From assembly GCA_012729765.1 (NCBI GenBank), contig JAAYCM010000154.1, positions 1 through 34,207 of the forward strand: a stretch of 34,207 nt of DNA, written 5' to 3'. This DNA is from Chloroflexota bacterium (lineage in GTDB: Bacteria > Chloroflexota > Anaerolineae > Aggregatilineales > Aggregatilineaceae). The notes beneath the pieces were generated by a model. It did no database searches. It was not told the DNA's origin and worked only from the letters and a program-made list of their open reading frames with translations. This document shows, one piece after another, positions 16,078 through 26,408 of this stretch. The position numbers and the translations under genes are program-made. The stretch's first letter is position 1. Every line of letters begins with the position of its first letter.

Positions 16078-17844
16078 TCAATCCGCGCTTTTGGCCGGGC
16101 CGCGCTGGACTTCATAAATCGCGACCGGCTGGCGGCGGCCCTTGACCTGGATGCTGCCCAATTGCAGCATCCGAATCTCGTGCGCCGGGTCGCTCAACTG
16201 ATCCCGGCAGTGCTGGAACGTCTCATCACTGATGATCACCTGCCCGTGCCGCGCATTCTCTTGCAGGCGCTTGGTCAGGTTGACCGCGTCACCGATAGCG
16301 GTAAAGTCGCGCCGCGTCGCGCTGCCGACGTTCCCAACCGTCGCGACGCCGGTGTGAATCCCGATGCGATAGTAGGGGATCGGCGGCTCGTTCAGGCGCT
16401 CGGCCAGCCGCAGATAGTCGTCCACGATCCGCAGCGCCGCCTGGACCGCCCACCACGCATGGCCCTCGCTGGGGTTAAGCTGCGTGTTGAACAGCCCCAT
16501 GATCTCGCCGCCCATGAACTTGTCGATCACCCCGGCATGGTTGTGGATCGCCTCGGCCCCGATGGTGAGATACAGGTTGAGCAGTTCCATCAGCTCGTGC
16601 GGGCGCAGGTTCGGCGAAAAGGTATCGAACGGACGGATCTCGACGAACATCGTGGTAATGGCGCGCCGCTCACCCCCCAGCGCCAGCCCGTCGAGGCTCT
16701 GGATATTCTCGATCATCGTCGGCGGCAGATAGCGCCGCACCACGTCGAGCGTCGCATCGCGCCGCTTGATCTCGGTCAGGTCATCGACCACGATCGCGAC
16801 CCCTTCGGTCGCTTCCTGGTTCTTCAGCGGCGAGAGCTTCAGGTGCAGATTGACCTTCCCCCGCCCCGGCAGTTCCGGGTCCAGCTCGACTTCCTGATCG
16901 CTCTGCTGGTAGATCAGCGCCAGCAGGTCGCGCACCGAATCGTACACCAGCGGCAGCGCCTCGGATAAGCCGCGCCCCAGGGCCGAGTCGCGCGGCGTGA
17001 CCAGGATACGCTCCGCCGCCTGGTTATAGGTCGTGATCAGCTCGCCCACGTCGGCGGTGATCACGCCGCTGGCGATGGACGCGAACACGTTGTCCATCAA
17101 TTCCTTCATCTCGCTGATCTCGTCCAGCGCGATCTGGGCGCGGCGAAACAGGCGCGCGTTCTCGATGGCAGCCGCCGCCTGACCGGCAAATGCAACCAGC
17201 AGCGACAACTCCTTCTCGCCGAACAAGCCATCCTTGATCCGGTTGTCGGCGTAGACCACGCCCGTAACTTCTTCCTTGACCAGCAGCGGCACACACAGGA
17301 TCGAGCGCAGCGCATAGATCAGAACGCTCTCCTGGGCGCTGAAACGCGGGTCCGACTGGGCATTGGTCGTGACGACCGGCTGACCGGTCCGCGCCACCTC
17401 GTCCACGATGGTCCGGCTGACGATGAAGCCGCCCTCGTCAATCGTCTCGCGATCAAGGTTGCGCGCGATACGGAAGGTCATCTCGCCGGTGTCTTCGTCG
17501 CGCAGCACGATATAGCCGCGCTCGGCATGGGTCAGCGCGATGACGGTATCCATCACCTCGTTGAGCACCTGATCAAGATCCAGCGACGAATTGATCAGGG
17601 CGGTGGTTTCGGCCAGGGCACGAAGCTGCTCCAGCTCGATTGACTCATCCGCTAGCTGCCCGGCCAGCCGCGTCAGATCATCCTGGATCGTTTGCAGCCC
17701 GCTGAGTACGCCGGTCGGCAGGCCCATTCCCCGCTGGCGCAGCAGATCGTGCTGGGAGTGTAAGGTGCCCCCCAGTTGCTCGATGATATGGCCCAGGTAG
17801 CGGATCTCTTGTTCAACCGTGCGCCTCTCAGCGGACCCGGTCAT
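16078..17844 (-). CDS. GAF-PAS-class III cyclase homolog (copy B: metal aspartates lost)
   Basis: This is a 588-residue paralog of the downstream cyclase, with the same order: coiled coil (1-80), GAF (about 80-235), PAS (about 245-365) and cyclase homology domain (about 390-545). It shares almost identical blocks such as QHDLLRQRGM and MDNVFASIASGVIT. In the cyclase domain the first metal Asp is Glu402 (MFVEIRPF) and the second is Gly446 (DKFMGGEIM), so the two-metal site is gone. Lys442, Thr515, Asn522 and the transition-state Arg526 (AVNLTKRL) are retained. As a homodimer it should be inactive; as a partner of copy A it could supply the missing Arg. The ATG has AAGGA 9 bases upstream and a good promoter. 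It is the first gene of the operon. Confidence 0.88.
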   Translation of the reverse strand: MTGSAERRTVEQEIRYLGHIIEQLGGTLHSQHDLLRQRGMGLPTGVLSGLQTIQDDLTRLAGQLADESIELEQLRALAETTALINSSLDLDQVLNEVMDTVIALTHAERGYIVLRDEDTGEMTFRIARNLDRETIDEGGFIVSRTIVDEVARTGQPVVTTNAQSDPRFSAQESVLIYALRSILCVPLLVKEEVTGVVYADNRIKDGLFGEKELSLLVAFAGQAAAAIENARLFRRAQIALDEISEMKELMDNVFASIASGVITADVGELITTYNQAAERILVTPRDSALGRGLSEALPLVYDSVRDLLALIYQQSDQEVELDPELPGRGKVNLHLKLSPLKNQEATEGVAIVVDDLTEIKRRDATLDVVRRYLPPTMIENIQSLDGLALGGERRAITTMFVEIRPFDTFSPNLRPHELMELLNLYLTIGAEAIHNHAGVIDKFMGGEIMGLFNTQLNPSEGHAWWAVQAALRIVDDYLRLAERLNEPPIPYYRIGIHTGVATVGNVGSATRRDFTAIGDAVNLTKRLQENARHGQVIISDETFQHCRDQLSDPAHEIRMLQLGSIQVKGRRQPVAIYEVQRGPAKSAD

Positions 17845-17878
17845 AGCGCATAGTCCTTGCTAAAACGGTGCGAGCTTC

Positions 17879-17906
17879 ATTATACCCGGACGAAAGAGGC
17901 AGGCAA
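17879..17906 (-). promoter_or_regulatory. Promoter of the cyclase/J-domain/GT2 operon
   Basis: On the minus strand there is a TTGCCT -35 box (17901-17906), a 16-base spacer and a perfect TATAAT -10 box (17879-17884), about 35 bases upstream of the ATG at 17844. No other promoter or terminator of comparable quality is seen down to the end of the GT2 gene at 11981, so the four genes are probably one transcript. Confidence 0.6.
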
Positions 17907-17975
17907 CAGTCCGCAGATTTGGCAATCGGGGGGCGCCTACCCCCTTGTGCCGATTCTCCGGTACACTAAGGCCCT

Positions 17976-17987
17976 CACGATTTCGTG
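17976..17987. promoter_or_regulatory. Candidate operator upstream of the sugar ABC transporter
   Basis: A perfect inverted repeat CACGA-TT-TCGTG is nested in a wider CTCAC...GTGAG pair (17974-17996). It lies about 18 bases upstream of a TATAAT hexamer (18006-18011), covering the expected -35 position, which is where a LacI- or GntR-type sugar repressor could bind. No regulator gene is adjacent. The -35 box itself is weak, so either activation or another start site is possible. Confidence 0.4.
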
Positions 17988-18005
17988 TTTTGTGAGGTAG
18001 AGATT

Positions 18006-18123
18006 TATAATAGAAACGTACCTACTGAAAGGAGGTTCGCGCGGAATCAGGAACTACGCCAGCTAGGTTGGCACCGGCGACTAGGTTTTCGCTCTAGAAA
18101 GTCTTTTTAGGAGATACAGAATC
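18006..18123 (+). promoter_or_regulatory. -10 box and long leader of the sugar-binding protein gene
   Basis: A perfect TATAAT at 18006-18011 implies a 5' leader of about 105 bases. The leader contains a strong GAAAGGAGG Shine-Dalgarno-like run at 18026-18034 with no ATG, GTG or TTG at proper distance after it. It also has two copies of CTAGGTT (18063-18069 and 18081-18087). The real ribosome site of the gene is AGGAG about 10 bases before the ATG at 18124. I see no known riboswitch motif. Confidence 0.4.
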
Positions 18124-19386
18124 ATGAAACGGTTACTCACTCTTGCCCTCGCTCTGGTCATGGCGCTGATGGTGGCCGTACCCACCCTGGCGCAGGGTGA
18201 CCTCTCCGGCGATTTGGAAATCTTCTCGTGGTGGGCCGGCGACGAAGGCCCTGCCCTCGAAGCTTTGCTCGCAAAGTATGCCGAACTATATCCGGACGTG
18301 GAAGTGAATAACGCGACCGTCACCGGCGGCTCTGGCGTCAACGCGCGTGCCGTCTTGAAGACCCGTATGCTCGGTGGCGACCCGCCCGACTCGTTCCAGG
18401 TGCACGCGGGTCAGGAACTGATCGGGACCTGGGTCGTTGCGGACCGCATGGAAGACCTGACTTTCCTGTATGAAGAAGAAGGCTGGATGGATGTCTTCCC
18501 ACAGGGCCTGCTCGACCTGCTGAGCACGGATGAGGGCATCTGGTCGGTGCCGGTAAACATCCACCGCTCGAACGTGATGTGGTACATCCCGGCCAACCTG
18601 GAGCAGTGGGGCGTGACCGTTCCCACCACCTGGGCCGAGTTCCTGGAAGCCTGCCCAACCCTGCAGGAACAGGGCGTAACCCCGCTGGCAGTCGGTGAAA
18701 ACTGGACCGTCAACCACCTGTGGGAAAGCGTCGTGCTCTCCGAGCTGGGCGTCGAGGGCTGGAACACGCTCTGGGCCGGTGAAAAGGTCTGGACAGATGA
18801 CGACGTGGTCGCCGCCTGGGAAACCTTTGGCTCGATCCTCGACTGCACGAATGTGGACGAAGACGCAGCCACCCTGAGCTGGCAGCAGGCGACCGACAAG
18901 CTGGTCGCTGGCGAAGTGGCCTTCAATATCATGGGCGACTGGGCCGCCGGCTATATGGTCACCACCCTGGGCCTGGAGCCGGGTGAAGGCTTCGGCTGGG
19001 CAGCCTCACCGGGGACCGAAGGCGTGTTCATGATGCTGTCTGACTCGTTCGGCCTGCCGGTCGGCGCGCCCAACCGCGACAACACGATCGCGTGGCTGCG
19101 TCTGCTTGGCTCGCAGGAAGGCCAGGACATCTTCAACCCGCTCAAGGGTTCCATCGCCGCCCGGCTCGACAGCGATCTGGGCCTGTACAATACCTACCTG
19201 CAGGATGCCGCCGCCGACTGGCAGTCGAGTGAAGTCGTCGGCAGCCTGGCGCACGGCGCGGTTGCCAACGAGCGCTTCAGCGGCGAGTTCGGCACGGTTA
19301 TGGAAATCTTCCTGACCTCGCGCAACGCCACCGCTGCGGCCAACGCGGCGCAGGTCGTCTGCATCCAGGCCGGCATCTGCCAGTAA
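18124..19386 (+). CDS. Sugar ABC transporter substrate-binding protein (glucose/mannose type)
   Basis: This 420-residue exported protein has a classical signal peptide (MKRLLT, hydrophobic core, cleavage after about residue 23 at LAQ-GD) and no lipobox cysteine. The mature part is a family 1 solute-binding protein. From memory its sequence closely follows the Thermus thermophilus glucose/galactose/mannose-binding protein: [62 protein letters not shown] and [14 protein letters not shown] are shared landmarks. A monohexose ligand is therefore likely, but is inferred. It is the first gene of an importer operon followed by two permeases. Hairpins after its stop suggest it is expressed above the permeases, as is usual for binding proteins. 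Confidence 0.92.
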   Translation: MKRLLTLALALVMALMVAVPTLAQGDLSGDLEIFSWWAGDEGPALEALLAKYAELYPDVEVNNATVTGGSGVNARAVLKTRMLGGDPPDSFQVHAGQELIGTWVVADRMEDLTFLYEEEGWMDVFPQGLLDLLSTDEGIWSVPVNIHRSNVMWYIPANLEQWGVTVPTTWAEFLEACPTLQEQGVTPLAVGENWTVNHLWESVVLSELGVEGWNTLWAGEKVWTDDDVVAAWETFGSILDCTNVDEDAATLSWQQATDKLVAGEVAFNIMGDWAAGYMVTTLGLEPGEGFGWAASPGTEGVFMMLSDSFGLPVGAPNRDNTIAWLRLLGSQEGQDIFNPLKGSIAARLDSDLGLYNTYLQDAAADWQSSEVVGSLAHGAVANERFSGEFGTVMEIFLTSRNATAAANAAQVVCIQAGICQ

Positions 19387-19405
19387 GCACCGGAGCTTCA
19401 CACGC

Positions 19406-19433
19406 TGTCTCATCTCGCCTGACGAGATAGACA
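19406..19433 (+). terminator. First intercistronic hairpin after the binding-protein gene
   Basis: A hairpin 20 bases after the stop codon has an ATCTCG/CGAGAT stem (19412-19417, 19423-19428; 5-base loop), extended by TGTCT/AGACA past a single bulged base. No T-run follows. It is more likely to protect the 3' end of the upstream message than to terminate transcription. Confidence 0.45.
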
Positions 19434-19444
19434 ACTCGTAAACG

Positions 19445-19484
19445 CTAAGGCCTCTGCCAACTCACCGGACCGCAGAGGCCTTAG
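19445..19484 (+). terminator. Second intercistronic hairpin (13-bp perfect stem)
   Basis: There is a perfect 13-bp inverted repeat (19445-19457 and 19472-19484, 14-base loop) between the binding protein and the first permease. It is not followed by a clean T-run (TCGCAGTTAAAG), so partial termination or RNA stabilisation is the likely role, lowering permease expression relative to the binding protein. Confidence 0.6.
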
Positions 19485-19550
19485 TCGCAGTTAAAGCACA
19501 TGCTGTTTTTAAACTTAGCCACTGTAGCCCCGGTGGAGCACTGCAAACCT

Positions 19551-20927
19551 ATGGAAACGACTGACGTCAACCGCTCTGCGCCCTGGTTCGGGCGTCTGGG
19601 CATCAGGATCGGGCGCCTCAATCGGGATCACCTCTTTGCCCTGCTGACGATTCTGCCCTCGATCATTCTGCTGGCAATCTTCGTCTATGGCTTCATCGGC
19701 CAGACCCTCTACTGGTCGCTGACCGACTGGCGTGGGCTGAGCGCCGACACGACCAAGCATTACATCGCGCTGCAAAACTACGACGACTTATTTACAGAGT
19801 TTGGCTCCATCGAGCCGCGTTTTCGCCAGGGCCTGATCAATACCTTTTTCTTCACCCTGTTTTTTCTGATCGGCTGCCTCGTTTTGGGCTTCCTGCTGGC
19901 CGTTCTGCTCGACCAAAAAGTGAAGGGAGAAGGTTTTTTCCGTACCACTTTTTTGTTCCCGATGGCACTGTCTTTTGCTGTGACGGGCACCACCTGGCGC
20001 TGGCTGTTCGACCCACGCGGTGGGATCAACCAGCTCCCTACTGCTTTAGGGTTGGATGCCTGGGATTTCCGCTGGCTCAACAACCGCCAGGCCTACACGT
20101 TCAACTGGGGGGCGATGTCAGATCTGGCGGTCGGCGTGCTCGTGATGATTCTACTTGCGGTGTTCGTCCTGCTGCTGATACGCCGGCGCTTCCTCGCGGC
20201 GATCTATTACGGCGTGGTGATGGCGCTGATCCTGATGTGGATCGCGTCCGACATCCTCACCTACGACGCCAGCGCCGCCGACTCAAACATGCACGGCACC
20301 TTCCACTGGCATGACATGCTCGACTTCGTCTCGATGGTGCTTGTGGTTGCCTTCCTGTTGGTCGTAGTCCGTCTGCTGTGGTTGGGCAAACGGCGCGCGG
20401 TCATCTGGTTTGGTATCCCGGCGGCACTGCTGCTGGTCTGGTACGTCACCGGCGGACCGGAGCGCCTGCCCCGCCTCAACATCCCCGAAGCCGAGCTGCC
20501 CTACGGCTTTAACCTGGCCCTGGTCGGCGTGATCATCGCGGCGGTGTGGCAGCTTTCGGGTTACACGATGGCAATGTACCTGGCCGGGATTCGCGGCGTG
20601 CCCGAAGAGCTGCGTGAAGCCGCGCGCGTGGACGGCTGCAACGAGTTTCAGGTCTATACCAAAGTCGTGCTGCCGCTGCTCAGCCCGATCACGCTCAGCG
20701 CGGCGATCGTGCTGGGGCATATCTCGCTGAAGATCTTTGACCTGATCTTCGCCATGACCGGCCCCGACTATCTGCCGGTGACGGTCCCCGGCGTACAGGT
20801 CTATTCGATGTTTCGCAGCAACGAGTTCGCCAAAGGCAGCGCTATTGCGATTGTGCTGCTGATCATGGTCGCCGTGATCATCATTCCTTACCTTGCGACC
20901 TCGCTCCGCTCTGAGCACGAGCTGTAA
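19551..20927 (+). CDS. Sugar ABC transporter permease (MalF type) with large internal insertion
   Basis: This is a 458-residue inner-membrane permease; the family is usually about 300 residues. Canonical parts are TM1 (about 30-52), the helix cluster at 97-150 with [22 protein letters not shown], and, after a gap, [16 protein letters not shown] followed by the ATPase-contacting EAA loop ([28 protein letters not shown], about 352-379) and the last helices. Between WLNN (about 175) and GFNLALVGV (about 320) is an extra segment of about 135 residues with four hydrophobic stretches (about 191-210, 214-233, 258-277, 283-299). I chose the ATG at 19551 (GGAG 12 bases upstream) over 19500, which has no ribosome site. 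It pairs with the next gene to form the channel. Confidence 0.88.
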   Translation: METTDVNRSAPWFGRLGIRIGRLNRDHLFALLTILPSIILLAIFVYGFIGQTLYWSLTDWRGLSADTTKHYIALQNYDDLFTEFGSIEPRFRQGLINTFFFTLFFLIGCLVLGFLLAVLLDQKVKGEGFFRTTFLFPMALSFAVTGTTWRWLFDPRGGINQLPTALGLDAWDFRWLNNRQAYTFNWGAMSDLAVGVLVMILLAVFVLLLIRRRFLAAIYYGVVMALILMWIASDILTYDASAADSNMHGTFHWHDMLDFVSMVLVVAFLLVVVRLLWLGKRRAVIWFGIPAALLLVWYVTGGPERLPRLNIPEAELPYGFNLALVGVIIAAVWQLSGYTMAMYLAGIRGVPEELREAARVDGCNEFQVYTKVVLPLLSPITLSAAIVLGHISLKIFDLIFAMTGPDYLPVTVPGVQVYSMFRSNEFAKGSAIAIVLLIMVAVIIIPYLATSLRSEHEL

Positions 20928-20940
20928 GGGTGAACGAATA

Positions 20941-22071
20941 ATGGAAAATATACTTCTGTGGATCATCTTCGGCATCCTGATCGGCAGCCTGGGATCCTAC
21001 CTGCTCTACCGGGCTATCGGGCGCGAGGAAGAGGAACAGCGTGCCGCGGTAATCGGGGCGCTGATCGGCGCGGTAGGGAATCTCGTGCTGCTGCTGCCGC
21101 TGTGGGCCTATCTCTACCGGCAGAACCGCCCTGCGCTGCAGCCGCAGCTTGCGCTGGCCGGCGAAGGCGCGCTGTCGCTGCGCGGGGGGCTGGCCAAACC
21201 GCAGCCTGCCATCCCCGAAGAGGCAGCAGTCTCCCGGCGTGGAGTTCATTTGCGCCCGCTGTGGCGGTTCCTGCTGTATGCCTTCCTGATCTTCATGGTG
21301 ATCCTCTACCTGCTGCCGATGTACACGGTCGTCACCACCAGCCTGAAGACGCCGGTCGAGGCTGGGAAGCTGAACCAGGTCTGGCAGCTTCCGTCCGAGC
21401 TGAACTGGGAAAGCTATACCACCGCCTTCGATGTGTTTGGACCCAAGCTGCGTAACAGCCTGATCCTGACCATTTCGGCCACCGTCATTTCCGCCGTCAT
21501 GGGATCGCTGAACGGCTATGTGCTTGCCAAGTGGAAGTTTCTGGGGGCCAACATCATCTTCCCACTGATGCTGTTCGGCATGTTCATCCCCTACCAGAGC
21601 ATCCTGATCCCGCTGTTCCAGTTCATCCAGGATATCGACCTGGGCGGAACGATACAGGGCCTGATCATCGCGCACGTCGTCTACGGCCTGCCGATCACCA
21701 CGCTGATCTTTCGCAACTACTATGCCGAGGTTCCGACCGAAATGCTTGAGGCCGGGTCCATCGACGGCGCGGGCTTCTTCGGCATCTACCGCTGGATCGT
21801 CTTCCCACTTTCGCTGCCAGGCTTCGTGGTGGTGATCATCTGGCAGTTCACGCAGATCTGGAACGAGTTCCTGTTCGCGGTCACGCTCACCAGCGGCACC
21901 GACGCCGAGCCGGTCACGGTGGCGCTGGCGCTGCTGGCCGGCGGCGAGGCTGTGCGCTGGAATCTACCGATGGCCGGGGCGGTGATGGCGGCCCTGCCGA
22001 CGCTGCTGGTCTATATCGTGCTGGGGCGCTACTTCATTCGCGGCCTGCTGGCGGGTTCCGTCAAGGGCTAG
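20941..22071 (+). CDS. Sugar ABC transporter permease (MalG type) with N-terminal extension
   Basis: This is a 376-residue inner-membrane permease. Residues from about 105 on are a normal MalG-type protein: TM1 ([20 protein letters not shown]), TSLKTPVE, the [27 protein letters not shown] region, the EAA loop ([28 protein letters not shown]) and a C-terminus ending in [10 protein letters not shown], the usual family tail. The first 100 residues are extra: two hydrophobic segments (about 4-24 and 36-57) and a polar linker. The ATG at 20941 has AAGGG 9 bases upstream; an in-frame start at 20893 would overlap the previous gene by 35 bases. No ATPase gene follows. The operon ends at a strong terminator, so a shared MalK/MsmX-type ATPase encoded elsewhere is likely. 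Confidence 0.9.
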   Translation: MENILLWIIFGILIGSLGSYLLYRAIGREEEEQRAAVIGALIGAVGNLVLLLPLWAYLYRQNRPALQPQLALAGEGALSLRGGLAKPQPAIPEEAAVSRRGVHLRPLWRFLLYAFLIFMVILYLLPMYTVVTTSLKTPVEAGKLNQVWQLPSELNWESYTTAFDVFGPKLRNSLILTISATVISAVMGSLNGYVLAKWKFLGANIIFPLMLFGMFIPYQSILIPLFQFIQDIDLGGTIQGLIIAHVVYGLPITTLIFRNYYAEVPTEMLEAGSIDGAGFFGIYRWIVFPLSLPGFVVVIIWQFTQIWNEFLFAVTLTSGTDAEPVTVALALLAGGEAVRWNLPMAGAVMAALPTLLVYIVLGRYFIRGLLAGSVKG

Positions 22072-22112
22072 CGCGCCGGTCGGTTGGCCGCTGCGATCTC
22101 CGGGACAACGAC

Positions 22113-22147
22113 AAGCGCCCGGTCCGGGACTGGACCGGGCGCTTTTG
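22113..22147 (+). terminator. Strong intrinsic terminator of the sugar transporter operon
   Basis: A perfect 13-bp GC-rich stem (22113-22125 and 22132-22144) with a 6-base loop is followed by TTTTG. It lies 42 bases after the second permease's stop and 33 bases before the convergent topA stop. Confidence 0.85.
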
Positions 22148-22179
22148 CATACAGAATGAACCTGTGAGCCGGCGCGCGG

Positions 22180-24840
<2,661 letters not shown>

Positions 24841-25056
24841 TAAATTTCATCCATTACTGACTACTGCTCAATCGCAGGTACCAACTGCGCGCAGCCGGGC
24901 GGCGGCCCGGCTAAAAACGTGTTCGCAGGCGGAAAAGCTCGCGGAAGGGTACCACTATGCCGACAGGCTGGCAAGTCCGGCTTTCGTATGCCTGCCAGGT
25001 GGTTAGGCGCGACTCCCGGCCAGAAGTCTTGCCGGCGCGGGCAGCGGCTCACGCCG
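24841..25056 (-). other. Leader region of topA with hairpins, no gene
   Basis: This roughly 215-base gap between the small unknown gene and topA has no credible reading frame. It contains a perfect 8-bp hairpin (AGCCGGGC at 24893-24900, complement at 24905-24912, GGCG loop) and a CTGGCA/TGCCAG stem-like pair further upstream. Neither has a T-run on the useful side. I recognise no tRNA, tmRNA, RNase P or known riboswitch motif. It could hold the topA promoter and a structured leader; no clear -35/-10 pair is seen. Confidence 0.35.
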
Positions 25057-25494
25057 CTACGACGGCAACTCGATCATACCATCAATATCTTGCAACACCA
25101 CGTCACCCGGTGTCAAGTGGAAGGCCAGCCGCGTATCGGGCGGCACCGTCACGGTGAACTCGGCGCGCGAGAGCTTGCCCACCACCGGCTTCCGCTTGAC
25201 GACGATGTAGACTCCGGCCTCGTCCTGCTCGGTAGCGAACTCCAGGCCAAAGGCGCGAACCATCTCCGCCTGGAGCGTCACCTTCGGGGCCGGATCGCGC
25301 CGCACACCGACGCGGCAGTGACTGGCGCGTACATAAACCGTGATCGGCGGCTGGACGTTGAACACCTGCACATACGACTGCTGCGAAACGCGCGGCACGG
25401 CTTCGACCGCCGTTCCGAGCGCCGTATCGATGGCCGTGCGAGCACCCGCCCGCCACAGCGCGCTGAACAGCCAGCGTCCGACTCGTGTTACCAT
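25057..25494 (-). CDS. Hypothetical small protein, beta-rich C-terminal part
   Basis: This is a 145-residue protein of unknown function. An N-terminal amphipathic or weakly hydrophobic stretch (RVGRWLFSALWRAG) is followed by strands such as QVFNVQPPITVYVRAS, then GVYIVVKRKPVVGKL and FTVTVPPDTRLAFHLTPGDVVLQDIDGMIELP. The last part resembles a single repeat of the DUF4097-type beta-helix (tolerated Gly-Asp-Val turns), but the match is weak. The ATG at 25494 overlaps the end of the alpha/beta hydrolase gene by 7 bases, so the two are translationally coupled. A further in-frame start at 25512 would extend the overlap. Confidence 0.6.
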   Translation of the reverse strand: MVTRVGRWLFSALWRAGARTAIDTALGTAVEAVPRVSQQSYVQVFNVQPPITVYVRASHCRVGVRRDPAPKVTLQAEMVRAFGLEFATEQDEAGVYIVVKRKPVVGKLSRAEFTVTVPPDTRLAFHLTPGDVVLQDIDGMIELPS

Positions 25495-26258
25495 GTCTGC
25501 CCCCCTAACCATGCCTGCACTGCTGCGGCGACCGCCTGCGGCTGCTCCAGCGGCAGCATATGTCCTGCCCCTTCGATCATCACCAGTTGTGCACCGGGAA
25601 TCTGCTCGGCCAGCGTGGCGCTGAACTTTGGCCTGACCATTCGATCCTCGGATGCGCCGATCACCAGCACCGGCGCGCTAATCTGTTCCAGCCGCCCGCG
25701 CACATCAAACGCCTGGCACGCCAGGTAATCCCCGCGCAGCACTTCCGGCGGCATTTCGAGCAGGCGCTGCTGGCCCAATGCACGCAGTTCAACCGGCGAG
25801 TCCGCGCTCCAGGCCCATTCCGTGATCCACGCCACCGCCTGCTCGCGCTCGTCGATCACACGCTGGGGCAGCGCCGGATCGACCGGCAGCTTGCTCCCGG
25901 TAGCGATCAGCACCAACCCGGCCACGCGATCGGGCCAGCCCAGCGCGGTCTGCTGCGCGATAGCCCCACCCATACTGTGCCCGGCGATGATCGCGCGCGG
26001 AATATCGAGCGCGTCCAGCAGCGCGATCACGTCCTGGGCATAGGCGGCGGTGTCGGCGCGGCCCGGCCCCGGCGAGCGCCCATGCCCCGGCAGGTCGAGC
26101 GCGATCACGCGCATCCCCGCCAGCCGTCGCAGATCCGGCGGCCAGTCCAGGTGCGATCCCCCTGCGCCATGCACCAGCACCAGCGGCGGATAGGAAACAG
26201 TTGTGGGGACATGCCCGGCGTAGTAGAGAGCGCCCTGCGGCGTGATGGCGGTCGGCAT
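25488..26258 (-). CDS. Alpha/beta hydrolase
   Basis: This 256-residue serine hydrolase has the complete alpha/beta hydrolase signature. The oxyanion-hole HGAGGSHLDW lies at about 30-39. The LDLPGHGRS loop comes next. The nucleophile elbow GHSMGG carries Ser95, the acid is Asp205 in VIGASEDRMV, and His233 lies in GAGHMLPLEQP. There is no signal peptide, so it is cytosolic. Substrates of such proteins range over esters, lactones and C-C bonds and cannot be told here. I chose the ATG at 26258 (AGGAG about 5 bases upstream) over the adjacent GTG at 26261. It overlaps the next minus-strand gene by 7 bases, forming a two-gene operon. Its start lies close to the divergent promoter of the Trm112-like gene. 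Confidence 0.9.
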   Translation of the reverse strand: MPTAITPQGALYYAGHVPTTVSYPPLVLVHGAGGSHLDWPPDLRRLAGMRVIALDLPGHGRSPGPGRADTAAYAQDVIALLDALDIPRAIIAGHSMGGAIAQQTALGWPDRVAGLVLIATGSKLPVDPALPQRVIDEREQAVAWITEWAWSADSPVELRALGQQRLLEMPPEVLRGDYLACQAFDVRGRLEQISAPVLVIGASEDRMVRPKFSATLAEQIPGAQLVMIEGAGHMLPLEQPQAVAAAVQAWLGGQTW

Positions 26259-26336
26259 CACTGCTCCTCTCGATCAGTCGCGCTGCGCGTTCAGTCTAAG
26301 CATAACGCCGATCCGCTCGATGCTGCCAGCCCCGGC

Positions 26337-26365
26337 TTGACGCAGGGGGGCCGGCTGGCTATACT
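26337..26365 (+). promoter_or_regulatory. Sigma70-type promoter of the Trm112-like gene
   Basis: There is TTGACG (26337-26342), exactly 17 bases of spacer, then TATACT (26360-26365). This is the best consensus promoter in the window. Transcription would start near 26372, about 37 bases before the ATG. Confidence 0.7.
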
Positions 26366-26408
26366 CGCCGCTACGATTAGCTTCTTTGGACTGTGTGAGG
26401 ACGCGCCC

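Noticed and set aside
14430..16968. Long plus-strand frames opposite the two cyclase genes
   Set aside because: Antisense shadows; the two look alike only because the genes on the other strand are paralogs.
18024..18060. Leader peptide after the strong GAAAGGAGG upstream of the sugar operon
   Set aside because: No ATG, GTG or TTG lies within usable distance downstream, so no coding start can be supported.
17950..18123. T-box or known riboswitch in the sugar operon leader (GGCACCGGCGAC segment)
   Set aside because: The segment does not match the T-box core and the downstream gene is a sugar-binding protein, not an amino-acid or tRNA gene.
24893..24912. Hairpin taken as a rho-independent terminator upstream of topA
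   Set aside because: The stem is perfect, but no T-run follows on either strand; on the minus strand the T-run comes before the stem.
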